A DNA stretch of 37,340 nucleotides from Methylobacterium aquaticum (GCF_001043915.1 NZ_LABX01000013.1:1-37340), one strand, 5' to 3'; shown: positions 23,375 through 32,148, numbered from the stretch's first letter. Numbers and translations: made by a program. The notes: a model not told the origin generated them from the sequence alone.

Positions 23375-25009
23375 ATGGCAAAGGCGTGGCGTGGGTCATG
23401 GGGCCAGGGCGAGCTGTATGAGACGCTCTGCCTGCTGGTCATTGGGGCAGGTTGCTACCTGATCGGCAGTGTGCTGGGCCTGTTCGAAATCGCGATCGCC
23501 TTCTTCCTGCGTTACGGCCTGCTGGATCTCGTCTTGCTGACGAGTTGCATGGGCGTCGCGCTGTTGGGAGCCATCATCCGCAAGTCGCTGACCCTGCGCC
23601 GTGCCATGCTGGAGCGCGATGCCGCCGCCCGGCAAGCCGAGGCGATCGCGCGCCACGATGCGCTGACGGGCCTGACCAATCGACGCTACTTCGTCGAGGC
23701 GCTGGAGACCCTGCGCGGACGGATGACCGAGGGCCGGCGCGGCGCCGTGCTTCTCATCGACCTCGACCGCTTCAAGCCCGTCAACGACCTGTACGGCCAC
23801 GCCGCCGGCAACGCGGTCCTCTGCACCGTGGCCGAGCGCCTCGAGGCCCTGCTTCCCGCCGGCGGCGTCGCCGCGCGCCTGGGTGGCGACGAATTCGCCC
23901 TGCTGGTCCCCTTCACCGGCAGCAGCGAGAACATCAAGCGGCTGGCGCAACAGATGATCGCGAGCCTGACGGCGCCGATCGCCTGGAATGACGGCGAGGT
24001 GAAGATCGGAGCGACGGTCGGCATCGCGCTCGTGACGGGCGACGACGATGCGGATGCGCTCCTGCATGCCGCCGATCTCGCGATGTACCAGGGGAAACGG
24101 GAAGGGCGCGGGACGTTCCGGGTGTTCGAGGACTCGATGGATACCGAGTTGCGGGAGAGGGCCGCGCTCGAGGCGGAATTGCGCGAGGCCGTCGAAAGCG
24201 GCGAGATCGAGCCGTTCTATCAGCCGGTCGTGTCGTTGCCGGGTCGCGACTGCGTCGGCTTCGAGGTTCTGGCCCGCTGGCGCCATCCGACCCGGGGCCT
24301 GCTCGGGCCGAACCACTTCATCGCGATCGCCGAAGAAACCGGCATGATCGCCGATCTGAGCTACCGGCTCCTGCGGCAGGCGTGCCGGGATGCGGTCTCC
24401 TGGCCCCCCCATCTCCAGCTCGCCGTGAACATCGCGCCGCAGCAGTTCCAGGACCGCGGCCTGGCCCAGCGCATCCTGGGGATCCTGGCCGAGACCGGAT
24501 TCTCGCCGCAGCGCCTGGAGGTCGAGATCACGGAGAGCGCCCTCGTCCAGGATCTGGAGGCGGCCCGGGCAACCCTGACCTCGCTTCAGAATCTCGGCGT
24601 GCGGATCGCCCTCGACGATTTCGGCACCGGCTATTCGAGCCTCTACCACCTGCGCGAGCTGAAGTTCGACAAGCTCAAGATCGACCGCTCCTATGTCGAT
24701 ACCATCACGCTGAGCGAGGAGCGGGCCAAGCTCGTCGATGCGATCATCAGCCTGGGCCGGAGCCTCGGTCTGGTGACGACGGCCGAGGGGATCGAGACGG
24801 ATGCCAGCGTCGATTGGCTCTCCGGCCAAGGCTGCGATTTCGGCCAGGGCTACCTGTTCGGCAAGCCGATGCCGAAAGAGGAGGTCGACAGCATGCTCAA
24901 GGCCGGGGCGATCCTTCAGCAAGACGCGCCCGGCATCCCGGCCAAGGCGCGCGCACCGTCGATCCCCGAGAATGCGATCGTGCGATACGGCCGGGCCAAA
25001 GCCGCCTGA
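23375..25009 (+). CDS. Membrane GGDEF-EAL protein (c-di-GMP synthase/phosphodiesterase)
   Basis: A 544-aa protein with two N-terminal membrane segments (about 17-38 and 47-68), then a GGDEF domain (about 90-250) and an EAL domain (about 265-520). The diguanylate cyclase motif is intact (RLGGDEF, 170-174), with LDRFKPVNDLYGH before it. The usual RxxD inhibitory site upstream of GGDEF is not seen. In the EAL domain the signature is EVL (E297) rather than EAL. The other catalytic residues are present: N352 (VNIAPQQF), EITES, DDFGTGYSSL, KIDRSY, AEGIET and GQGYLFGKPM. Both activities are therefore possible. Start chosen at the ATG at 23375 with a G-rich ribosome-binding stretch; a GTG at 23351 is the alternative. 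The ligand or stimulus is not evident. Confidence 0.9.
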   Translation: MAKAWRGSWGQGELYETLCLLVIGAGCYLIGSVLGLFEIAIAFFLRYGLLDLVLLTSCMGVALLGAIIRKSLTLRRAMLERDAAARQAEAIARHDALTGLTNRRYFVEALETLRGRMTEGRRGAVLLIDLDRFKPVNDLYGHAAGNAVLCTVAERLEALLPAGGVAARLGGDEFALLVPFTGSSENIKRLAQQMIASLTAPIAWNDGEVKIGATVGIALVTGDDDADALLHAADLAMYQGKREGRGTFRVFEDSMDTELRERAALEAELREAVESGEIEPFYQPVVSLPGRDCVGFEVLARWRHPTRGLLGPNHFIAIAEETGMIADLSYRLLRQACRDAVSWPPHLQLAVNIAPQQFQDRGLAQRILGILAETGFSPQRLEVEITESALVQDLEAARATLTSLQNLGVRIALDDFGTGYSSLYHLRELKFDKLKIDRSYVDTITLSEERAKLVDAIISLGRSLGLVTTAEGIETDASVDWLSGQGCDFGQGYLFGKPMPKEEVDSMLKAGAILQQDAPGIPAKARAPSIPENAIVRYGRAKAA

Positions 25010-25056
25010 TCCATGCCGGGCGGGCGGTCCAGCCGAGGGGATCCGGGACCGTCGGC

Positions 25057-25524
25057 TCACGCCTCCGGCGTGACCGGAGCGATGGCGGCGAACACGCAAT
25101 CCTCCGGCCCGCCATCCTCGTGGACGAGCATCGCGAAGGTGCCGGGGGCCGACAGCGTGGTCATGTGGGCGTGCCAGGCCCCGCTGCGATAGACGATGCC
25201 CGTACCGGCCGGCACCCGGAAGGCGCGCAGGGCGGTTTCGTCCGGAGCCCCGCCGACATCGGGCGCCACCACCACCAGGTACTCCCCGACGGCGAGCGGC
25301 AGGAAGGCTTGCGCCGAGTGCGGGTGCCGTTCGAGCCGGCGCAGGGGCAGGGACGCGGCGAAGGGCTCGCTGCGGACGAGGGCGAGGTTGAGGGCCACGC
25401 CCGGGCGTCCGTTCTCGATCTCGGCCGCCCGGTCCTGCCGCGGGCCGGCGGCCGGGCCGACCAGCAGGGTGCCGAACGGCGCGAAAGCCTCGGCGGTGAT
25501 CGGCTCGATCGGAAGGGTGTGCAT
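25057..25524 (-). CDS. allA: Ureidoglycolate lyase
   Basis: A 155-aa protein of the AllA family, which splits ureidoglycolate into glyoxylate and urea in purine breakdown. Conserved segments are FAPFGTLL near the N-terminus, ERHPHSAQAFLPL (about 65-77) and YRSGAWHAHMTTL (about 111-123), the cupin-like active-site region. No other purine catabolism genes are in the window. It is convergent with the GGDEF-EAL gene, with 47 bp between stops. Downstream AGCCGA (25031) and TCGGCT (25052) can pair and may help terminate transcription. The start at the ATG at 25524 matches the usual N-terminus (I-x-P-I/L-T-x-E-A-F-A-P-F-G). Confidence 0.93.
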   Translation of the reverse strand: MHTLPIEPITAEAFAPFGTLLVGPAAGPRQDRAAEIENGRPGVALNLALVRSEPFAASLPLRRLERHPHSAQAFLPLAVGEYLVVVAPDVGGAPDETALRAFRVPAGTGIVYRSGAWHAHMTTLSAPGTFAMLVHEDGGPEDCVFAAIAPVTPEA

Positions 25525-25565
25525 CGCGTCGGCTCCCCATCAGCCGCCGATCCGGGTCGCCCCCC

Positions 25566-27161
25566 TCAGCGGCGATCCTCCCGTATCAGGTCCGCCCCCT
25601 TCTCGGCGATCATCATCACGGCGGCCTGGGTATTGGCCGAGACCTCAGTCGGCATCACGGCGGCGTCGATCACCCGCAGACCGTCCAGGCCGTGCACCCG
25701 CAGGCGCTCGTCCACCACCGCCTCCGGGCCCCGGCCCATGCTGCACGTGCCGACCGGGTGGTAGATGGTCTGGCCGTTGCGGCGGGCGAAATCGAGCCAC
25801 TCGTCGTCCGATTGGACCGCCGCCCCTGGATTCAATTCGTGGGCGCGGAAGGGATCCATCGCCGCTTGCGCGATCACCCGGCGGGCGATCCGCATGCCCG
25901 CGATCAGCGCCTCCTGGTCGCCGCGCACGCTCAGGAAATTGGGGCGGATCGCCGGGGGGCGGAACGGATCGCCCGAGACCGCATGGATGGTGCCGCGGGA
26001 CTCGGGCCGTAGCTGCGTCACGCCGATCGTCATGCCGGGCTCGCGGTCGAGGGTGCGGTCGGCGGCGTTGGCGTAGCTCGCATGCATGAAGAAGTACTGC
26101 ACGTCGGGGCCGGCGAGGTCCGGCCGCGTCCGCACGAAGCCGTGGGCAAGGCCGGTGCCGAGGGTCAGGATGCCGCGGCGCGTGAGGAAGTATTGCCCGA
26201 CCGCGAGGCCGAGGCGCCAGCCGCGGGTCGCCTCGTTGAGGGTCACCGGCTGCGTCACGCGCCAGTTCATCCGCGTCGCGTAATGGTCGCGATAGTTCTC
26301 GCCCACCCCTGGCAGGGCGTGGCGGACCGGGATTCCGGCGCGGGCCAACACCTCAGGCCGGCCGATGCCGGACAGTTCGAGGAGGTGGGGCGACTGCACG
26401 GCGCCGGCCGCCAGGATCACCTCGGCGCGCGCGCTCGCCCGCTCCTCGCGCCCGTCGCGCCGATAGGTGACGCCGGTCACGCGGGGGCCGTCGAGGTCGA
26501 GGCGCAGGACGTGGGCGTTGGTCCGCACCGTCAGGTTCGGGCGCCGTCGGGCCGGTTGCAGATAGGCGTCCCGGGCGCTCCAGCGCCGGCCGTTGCGCTG
26601 GTTGGCCTGGTAATAGCCGAACCCCTCCTGCGAGGCGCCGTTATAGTCCGGGTTCTCGGGGTAGCCGGCCTCGGTCCCGGCGCGGATGAAGGCATCGGCC
26701 AGGGGGTTCCGCACCCCGACCCGGGTGACGTGGAGGGGCCCGTCCCGGCCGCGCAGGGCGGGGTCGCCGCCCTCGAAACGCTCGAGCTTGCGGAAATAGG
26801 GCAGGACGTCGTCCCAGCCCCAGCCGCGGTTGCCGCTCTGCGCCCAGGTGTCGAAATCCTGCGGCTGGCCCCGCACGAAGATCATGCCGTTGATGAGCGT
26901 CGAGCCGCCGAGCCCCTTGCCGCGGGGCACCACGATGGTGCGATCGTGGGTGGTGGGCTCCGGCTCGGTGACGAAGCGCCAGTTGAAGGCGGAGCCGGTG
27001 AGGAGCTTCGGGAACCCGGCCGGGATGCCGACCCAGAACCCGGTCCCCTCCCCGCCCGCTTCGAGCAGCAGCACCCGGGTGCGGGCATCCTCGCTCAGGC
27101 GATTGGCGAGCACGCAGCCCGCCGTGCCTCCGCCGACGATGACGACGTCGAACGCGTCCAT
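25566..27161 (-). CDS. GMC-family FAD oxidoreductase (choline/alcohol dehydrogenase-like)
   Basis: A 531-aa flavoprotein of the glucose-methanol-choline family. The FAD-binding motif is VVIVGGGTAGCVLANRLSED (6-25). The GMC signature blocks are GKGLGGSTLINGMIFVRG (about 81-98) and ILAAGAVQSPHLLELSGIG, with the catalytic His region IYHPVGTCSMG and NTQAAVMMIAEKGADLI at the C-terminus. The substrate is probably an alcohol or choline-like compound oxidised to an aldehyde; family membership does not define it further. The start at the ATG at 27161 gives the canonical N-terminus (MDAFDVVIVGG). It ends 41 bp before allA on the same strand, so the two may be co-transcribed. Confidence 0.9.
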   Translation of the reverse strand: MDAFDVVIVGGGTAGCVLANRLSEDARTRVLLLEAGGEGTGFWVGIPAGFPKLLTGSAFNWRFVTEPEPTTHDRTIVVPRGKGLGGSTLINGMIFVRGQPQDFDTWAQSGNRGWGWDDVLPYFRKLERFEGGDPALRGRDGPLHVTRVGVRNPLADAFIRAGTEAGYPENPDYNGASQEGFGYYQANQRNGRRWSARDAYLQPARRRPNLTVRTNAHVLRLDLDGPRVTGVTYRRDGREERASARAEVILAAGAVQSPHLLELSGIGRPEVLARAGIPVRHALPGVGENYRDHYATRMNWRVTQPVTLNEATRGWRLGLAVGQYFLTRRGILTLGTGLAHGFVRTRPDLAGPDVQYFFMHASYANAADRTLDREPGMTIGVTQLRPESRGTIHAVSGDPFRPPAIRPNFLSVRGDQEALIAGMRIARRVIAQAAMDPFRAHELNPGAAVQSDDEWLDFARRNGQTIYHPVGTCSMGRGPEAVVDERLRVHGLDGLRVIDAAVMPTEVSANTQAAVMMIAEKGADLIREDRR

Positions 27162-27716
27162 GATCCTCCCCCGGTCCTTGTTCCTGTCGGTATAGGCCGG
27201 TTTCGTCTTGGCGAGACCCGAGCGGGACGCCGCCTCGCCTCCCCTTGCGGGCATGGCCTGCACGGTTTTGCGTCGCGCCGGGCGGACGCCGATGCCGCCT
27301 CCGAGGTCGGTGTCACACGGCTTCCGATGGATCGCTTCGCGATGCGGAAACCAGCGTCGCTCAATCGCCGCGCGGGCTTGCGATACGCCATCCGGCCGTG
27401 ATCGTCCGGATGGCGCGTCCGTTGCACACCGGCCTTGCCGTCCCTCGCGGATGAAAACTTATGGCATCGTGGGCGTGCCATCGGCGGCGAGATCGGTTTG
27501 TCTTTGGTGTGCCAGACCCCGTGTATCAGTTGGATCCGGTCTCCTCTTCAGTCCCCTCGCTTGCGTCACGGGCCGGTCCTCGGGCCAGCCCCGGAGCGCG
27601 TCATTGAGATTTGATCTCACGCGCGCCTGCGCCGACACCCGCGCCAGGGCGCTCGTGAGGCCGATCGAGCGCCTCGGATGTGTGTGCGAAATCAAGCTTA
27701 TGGAGACAGTTTCGAT
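27162..27716. other. Long intergenic region between the GMC gene and the LysR regulator
   Basis: About 555 bp with no convincing gene. It holds a perfect 10-bp stem (CGCCATCCGG at 27386-27395 with CCGGATGGCG at 27406-27415) and a small TGAGAT/ATCTCA hairpin at 27605-27619, about 100 nt downstream of the LysR stop in the direction of its transcription. The region presumably contains the GMC promoter and the end of the LysR transcript. Confidence 0.4.
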
Positions 27717-28658
27717 TTACGCGGCCGGGTCCGGCAGGGCGGGAAGCCAGGCGGCCCCCTCCCCCACCAGGAAATCCCAGAAAGCCTGGCCGGCGGGGCT
27801 CAGCACCTTGTCGGCCCGCCGCACCGAGAACCAGTCGCGGCGGATCGGCAGGCCCTCGACGTCGAGGAGCACCAGGCGGCCATCCGCCACCTCGGAAGCG
27901 ACGGTGTGGCCCGAGATCAGCGCGACCCCTAAGCCCGCCATCACGGTCTGCTTGATGGTCTCGTTCGAGCCGCTGTCGATGCCGATGCGGGCGCGCCGGA
28001 TCAGCAGGCCGGTCATGAACTCCTCGAACACCGTGCGGGTGCCCGAGCCGTATTCCCGCACCAGGAACGGCTCCTCGGCCAGTTCCGTCCGGGTCAGCCC
28101 GCGCCGTCCGGCGAAGCGGTGGTCGGGCGCGGCGATCACCACCAGGGGATGGGGGCCGAAACTCTCGGCGGCGATGGGGAAGTCCCGCGGCGGGCGGCCC
28201 ATCAGGGCAAGGTCGACCCGGTAGTCGCGCAACGCCTCGACGGTGGCGCCCCGGTTGCCGACCACGAGGTCGATCTCGACCCCCGGATGGGCCCGCGCGA
28301 AGCCGCCGACGATCCGGGGGGCGAAGTATTTCGCGGTCGAGACCACCCCCAGGGACACCCGCCCGCCCTGGCCGCCGCGCAGGGTCCGCAGCCGCTCGGT
28401 GCAGGTCTCCAGCACGGTGCCGATGCTGTCGATGGCCCAGAGCAGCTCGCGGCCGGCATCGGTGGGCTTCAGGCCCGCATGGGTGCGGTCGAACAGCAGC
28501 AGGCCGATCTCGTCCTCGAGCCCCTTGATCCGCGCCGTCAGGGCGGCCGGGGTCACGTTCAGCTCCTGGGCCGCTCGCGTCATGGTGCCGAGCCGCGCGA
28601 TCGCCGCGACGGCGTGGAGCTGCTTGAGGGAGAGATTGCGAATCCGGTCCTGCGCCAT
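27717..28658 (-). CDS. cbbR: LysR-type regulator of the CbbR/QscR group
   Basis: A 313-aa LysR regulator. The N-terminal helix-turn-helix reads LKQLHAVAAIARLGTMTRAAQELNVTPAALTARIKGLEDEIG (about 10-51). The C-terminal effector domain begins GRVSLGVVSTAKYFAPRIVGGFARAHPGVEI, the CbbR-type block. It is divergent from an FBPase-like gene and phosphoribulokinase, the standard CbbR arrangement. In Methylobacterium extorquens the CbbR homologue is QscR, which controls serine-cycle genes and responds to ribulose bisphosphate made by phosphoribulokinase. The same role is likely here but inferred. The 192-bp divergent spacer contains a TCCCG/CGGGA inverted repeat. Confidence 0.88.
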   Translation of the reverse strand: MAQDRIRNLSLKQLHAVAAIARLGTMTRAAQELNVTPAALTARIKGLEDEIGLLLFDRTHAGLKPTDAGRELLWAIDSIGTVLETCTERLRTLRGGQGGRVSLGVVSTAKYFAPRIVGGFARAHPGVEIDLVVGNRGATVEALRDYRVDLALMGRPPRDFPIAAESFGPHPLVVIAAPDHRFAGRRGLTRTELAEEPFLVREYGSGTRTVFEEFMTGLLIRRARIGIDSGSNETIKQTVMAGLGVALISGHTVASEVADGRLVLLDVEGLPIRRDWFSVRRADKVLSPAGQAFWDFLVGEGAAWLPALPDPAA

Positions 28659-28727
28659 CCGGTCCTCGGCCGCCGGCCGTAAGCGTGAGACAGAGTCCGA
28701 TCCGACATCGCCGGAAGCCCCGGCGCA

Positions 28728-28742
28728 TCCCGTACTTCGGGA
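28728..28742. promoter_or_regulatory. Inverted repeat in the regulator-FBPase divergent spacer
   Basis: TCCCG (28728-28732) and CGGGA (28738-28742) flank TACTT, a T-rich centre of the kind found in LysR operators. It lies 70 bp upstream of the regulator start and 108 bp upstream of the FBPase-like gene. A functional operator is inferred from position only; a classical T-N11-A match was not established. Confidence 0.3.
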
Positions 28743-28850
28743 CAGGATGACGGAACCCGCCCCGACAGCCTAAACTGCCTCCGAGACCACGGGCAGGTCC
28801 GGGCAGGACATCCAAGCAGGACAGTCTTGGGGCATTCTCGGGGATCGCAC

Positions 28851-29768
28851 ATGCTTCTGAGCGCCCGCATCGATGCACACCCGCCCCGGCGTCAGCCGGC
28901 CGCCGGGTCGGTTCTGGCCGCCCTGGCGGAGGCCGCCGCGGCGACCGCCGGGGTGATCGCGGCCATTCCGGGAGATCCGACGGCGGCGGCCCGGCGGATC
29001 TTCACCGAGGCCCTGCGGGGGGCCGAGATCGCGGCGATCGCCTGGCGGGACGATGACCGGCCGGATTGTCGCGTCGCCGGGGCCGATCTCGTTCTCGCCC
29101 TCAGTCCGATGGAAGGGGCCGAGGACCTCGACGCCGGCCTGCCCGCCGGCACGCTGTTCTCCCTGCGGCCCGCCGGGGCGGACCCGGAAGCCGCCTTCCT
29201 GGCCCCCGGCCGGACGCAGGTGGCGGCGGGGTTCGTCGTGTACGGACCGCGCACCCTCCTGACCCTGACCGACGGCACGACGACCACGACGCGGATCTTC
29301 GACCCGCAGAGCGGCAGCTTCCGGCCGCCCTCGCTCCTGCGCCTGCCGCGAGCGCCCTCCGGCGGCGGTGCCTTGCGCGGCGCGAACGACGCGCGAGCCG
29401 ACCTGGGCCGATGCGCCGCCGCGCCGCCCGGCTCCCCCGCGGCCTCCCCCTCCCTCGCGGCCGGTGCGCAGCGGGTGCTGACCCGCGGCGGCCTGCATCT
29501 TTGCCCGACGGATCCGCGCCCGGATGCCGGGATCCGGCTCGTCCACGAGGCGGCGCCGGTCGCGTTGGCGATCGAGGCCGCCGGCGGGGCCGCGACGGAC
29601 AAGCGCGGGCGCGCGATCCTCGATCTGGCCGCCGGCGACCTCGACCGGCGCACCTCCCTCGCCATCGGACCGGCCCGGGAGGTGGCGGACCTCGTCCGCC
29701 GCCTCGAGGCGGCCCGCGACGCCGGCGGCTCGCCGCTCTTCGCGCCCCGCGGCCTGCTGCGGGGCTGA
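28851..29768 (+). CDS. Degenerate class 1 fructose-1,6-bisphosphatase-like protein
   Basis: A 305-aa protein clearly related to class 1 FBPase. GTLFSL (100-105), GRTQVAAGFVVYGPRTLL (about 124-140), VLTRGGLHLCP, RLVHEAAPVALAIEAAGGAATDKRGRAIL and RTSLAIGPAREV are all in family order. However, the metal- and phosphate-binding motif DPLDGSSNID is SPMEGAEDLD (85-94), and the preceding acidic SEE-type motif reads RDD. The middle, where the substrate-binding Asn/Tyr/Lys residues normally lie, is shortened and Ala/Pro-rich. The protein is shorter than the usual 330-360 aa. Catalysis is therefore doubtful, but the frame is intact. It precedes phosphoribulokinase by 6 bp. It may be a regulatory remnant or in slow decay. 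Start at the ATG at 28851; a TTG at 28827 is possible. Confidence 0.8.
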   Translation: MLLSARIDAHPPRRQPAAGSVLAALAEAAAATAGVIAAIPGDPTAAARRIFTEALRGAEIAAIAWRDDDRPDCRVAGADLVLALSPMEGAEDLDAGLPAGTLFSLRPAGADPEAAFLAPGRTQVAAGFVVYGPRTLLTLTDGTTTTTRIFDPQSGSFRPPSLLRLPRAPSGGGALRGANDARADLGRCAAAPPGSPAASPSLAAGAQRVLTRGGLHLCPTDPRPDAGIRLVHEAAPVALAIEAAGGAATDKRGRAILDLAAGDLDRRTSLAIGPAREVADLVRRLEAARDAGGSPLFAPRGLLRG

Positions 29769-29774
29769 CCCGCG

Positions 29775-30635
29775 GTGTCGGCGCTTCACCCTATCGTATC
29801 GGTCACCGGGTCGTCGGGATCCGGCACCACCTCGGTGCGCAACACCTTCGAGCAGATTTTTCGCCGCGAGGGCGTCGAGGCGGTCTTCATCGAGGGCGAC
29901 GCCTTCCACGCCTTCGACCGGGCGGCGATGCGTGCGGCGGAGGCGCGGGAGCCGACCCTGAGCCATTTCGGCGAGCGGGCGAACCTGCTCGCCGAACTCG
30001 AGGCGGTGCTGCGCGAATACGCCGCCTCGGGCCGTGGCCGCACCCGGCACTACGTGCACGATGCCGAGGATGCCGCGCGCTTCCAGGCCGAGCCCGGCAC
30101 CTTCACCCCCTGGGAGCCGTTTTCCGAGGGCTCCGACCTCCTGTTCTACGAGGGCCTGCACGGGGCGCTCACCAATGAGCGGGTCGACATCGCCGGTCAG
30201 GCCGACCTCAAGATCGGCGTCGTGCCGGTGATCAACCTGGAATGGATCCAGAAGCTCCACCGCGACAAGGCCACCCGCGGCTACTCGATCGAGGCGGTGA
30301 CCGACGTCATCCTGCGGCGGATGCCCGACTACGTGACCACCATCTGCCCGCAATTCACCAACACGGACATCAACTTCCAGCGCATCCCGACGGTCGACAC
30401 CTCGAACCCGTTCGTCGCCCGCTGGATCCCGACCGCCGACGAATCGATGGTGGTGATCCGCTTCCGCGACCCGAAGGGCATCGATTTCCCCTACCTGATC
30501 TCGATGATCGCCGGCAGCTTCATGTCGCGGGCGAACTCGGTGGTGATCCCCGGCGGCAAGCTCGACCTCGCGATGCAGCTGATCCTGACCCCGATGATCC
30601 TGCGGCTGGTCGAGCGCCGGCGCCGCCTGCTGTAG
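29775..30635 (+). CDS. prk: Phosphoribulokinase
   Basis: A 286-aa kinase of the proteobacterial (octameric) phosphoribulokinase type. The P-loop is VTGSSGSGTTSVRNTF (about 10-25). Further conserved segments are FIEGDAFHAFDR, the HYVHDAEDA region, DLLFYEGLHGA, KIGVVPVINLEWIQKLHRD and RRMPDYVTTICPQFTNTDINFQRIPTVDTSNPF. It converts ribulose 5-phosphate and ATP to ribulose 1,5-bisphosphate. No RuBisCO gene follows. In Methylobacterium extorquens this enzyme has a signalling role, making the effector for QscR. GTG start at 29775, closely following the FBPase-like gene. Confidence 0.97.
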   Translation: MSALHPIVSVTGSSGSGTTSVRNTFEQIFRREGVEAVFIEGDAFHAFDRAAMRAAEAREPTLSHFGERANLLAELEAVLREYAASGRGRTRHYVHDAEDAARFQAEPGTFTPWEPFSEGSDLLFYEGLHGALTNERVDIAGQADLKIGVVPVINLEWIQKLHRDKATRGYSIEAVTDVILRRMPDYVTTICPQFTNTDINFQRIPTVDTSNPFVARWIPTADESMVVIRFRDPKGIDFPYLISMIAGSFMSRANSVVIPGGKLDLAMQLILTPMILRLVERRRRLL

Positions 30636-30757
30636 CGGCGCGTGACGCCGGCTCGGCTTGTGCTCGGGGCAGGATGGCGTAAGAGTTCGGCCATCCGACG
30701 TGCCTCGAGGGGAAGGCGCGGTGGGGCCACTACCCCGTGTTGCGAGAGTCCCGGTAC

Positions 30758-32014
30758 ATGGCGAGTGACGGGTCGAACCGTGAGGCGCACGAGGCCGGGA
30801 ACGGCCGGGCGGAACTTCCGTATCGGCTGCGGCAGCAGTCGCTGATGGGCGCCTTCGCCCGGATGGCCTTGCAGACCCGGGACCTCGACGCATTGCTGCG
30901 GCGCGCAAGCGAACTCTGCGCCGAGGCGCTGGGCGCCGCGTGCTGCAAGGTGCTGGAATATCGCGCCAGCGACCACGCCTTCGTGATCCGGGCCTGCACC
31001 GGCCTCGGGGATGACCGTGTCGGAACCGACTTCACGGCCGCCGACGAGACCACGCCCGCCGCCTATGCCTTCCGCACCGGGGCCGGCGTGCTCGCCAACG
31101 GGATCCAGGCCGGAGCCAACCAGGACGGCCCGCTCTTCCATCTGCCGGAGGCTTTGCACCGGCAAGAGATCCCGCACAGGCAAGAGATCCCGCACCGGCA
31201 AGACGCCCTCGCGCCCGCCGGCCCCTGGCATGCGGTCAACGTGCCGATCGCGCTCGGCGACGAGAGCCGGCGCGCCTATGGCGTGCTCGAGGCGTGGGGG
31301 ACCGGGGGCCACGGCTTCGACCGGGCGGACCAGGAATGCCTCGCGGGCTTCGCCGGCCTGATCGGGATCGCGGTCGAGCGCCACCAGGGCGATGCGCGCC
31401 TGCGCGACGCCCTCGACCACCAGGTGCAGCTCACCCGGGAGATGAGCCACCGGGTCAAGAACAGCCTCGGGGTGGTGGCGGGCCTGCTGCGGCTCCAGGC
31501 CCGCGACGCCCAATCGGACGAGGTACGCCATGCCCTCGAGGATGCCGGCGCCCGCATCGCGACCGTGGCGGAGGTGCACGACCATCTCTGGCGCGGCATC
31601 CACCAGCTCGGCATGGTCGACCTGGCGGAGTTCCTGCGCGAGCTGGTGGCGAAGCTCCAGGAGGAGGCTCCGGGCCATCGGCTCGCCTGCGCGGCCGACA
31701 CCAAGGTGATCAGCGCCGACCAGGCGATCCCGATCGGCCTCGTGGTCAACGAGTTGGTGACCAACGCGGTCAAGCACGCCTATCCGCATGGCACCGGCCC
31801 GGTGCGGGTGACCCTCGCGGTCAAGACGGACGGCCTGTGCCTCACCGTCCGCGACGACGGCATCGGCCTGCCGCCGGGCTTCGACGTGTCGATGCGCCAG
31901 CGCTCGCTCGGCTTGAAGATCATCGCCAGCCTGATCCGCCAGCTCGACGGCCGCCTGAGCACCGCCCCGGACGGCCCCGGGGCGCGGTTCGTGCTAGATA
32001 TCCCGCTGGCCTGA
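30758..32014 (+). CDS. Soluble GAF-domain sensor histidine kinase (HisKA_2/HWE-like)
   Basis: A 418-aa cytoplasmic protein without membrane segments. It has a GAF-type sensor region (about 25-210), then a histidine phosphotransfer region with REMSHRVKNSLGVVAGLLRLQAR (phospho-acceptor H231), and an ATPase domain with NELVTNAVKHAYPHG and DDGIGLPPGF. The HRVKN motif and the short dimerisation helix fit the HisKA_2/HWE kinase group, common in alphaproteobacteria. No response regulator is adjacent, so the partner is unknown. Within the GAF region a 6-residue unit HRQEIP is repeated (134-148) by an 18-bp tandem duplication. Start chosen at the ATG at 30758; a GTG at 30737 would add seven residues. 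Confidence 0.9.
   Translation: MASDGSNREAHEAGNGRAELPYRLRQQSLMGAFARMALQTRDLDALLRRASELCAEALGAACCKVLEYRASDHAFVIRACTGLGDDRVGTDFTAADETTPAAYAFRTGAGVLANGIQAGANQDGPLFHLPEALHRQEIPHRQEIPHRQDALAPAGPWHAVNVPIALGDESRRAYGVLEAWGTGGHGFDRADQECLAGFAGLIGIAVERHQGDARLRDALDHQVQLTREMSHRVKNSLGVVAGLLRLQARDAQSDEVRHALEDAGARIATVAEVHDHLWRGIHQLGMVDLAEFLRELVAKLQEEAPGHRLACAADTKVISADQAIPIGLVVNELVTNAVKHAYPHGTGPVRVTLAVKTDGLCLTVRDDGIGLPPGFDVSMRQRSLGLKIIASLIRQLDGRLSTAPDGPGARFVLDIPLA
31157..31204 (+). repeat. 18-bp in-frame tandem repeat in the histidine kinase
   Basis: The unit CACCGGCAAGAGATCCCG at 31157-31174 is repeated with one change at 31175-31192 and partly at 31193-31204. It encodes HRQEIP, HRQEIP, HRQD within a loop of the GAF domain. 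Near-identity of the units suggests a recent duplication. Confidence 0.93.
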
Positions 32015-32148
32015 CGGCCCCGCTCCGCCGCTCTCGCGCGGGCGGGTGGCCGGCTTTGCGACACCCTTCAGCGATCCAATGCTTGGGCCGGCAACGGGGT
32101 GGCTTGCCAATCCCGGTCCGCCGTGCACCGTCCTGCCGGTCTCGACTG

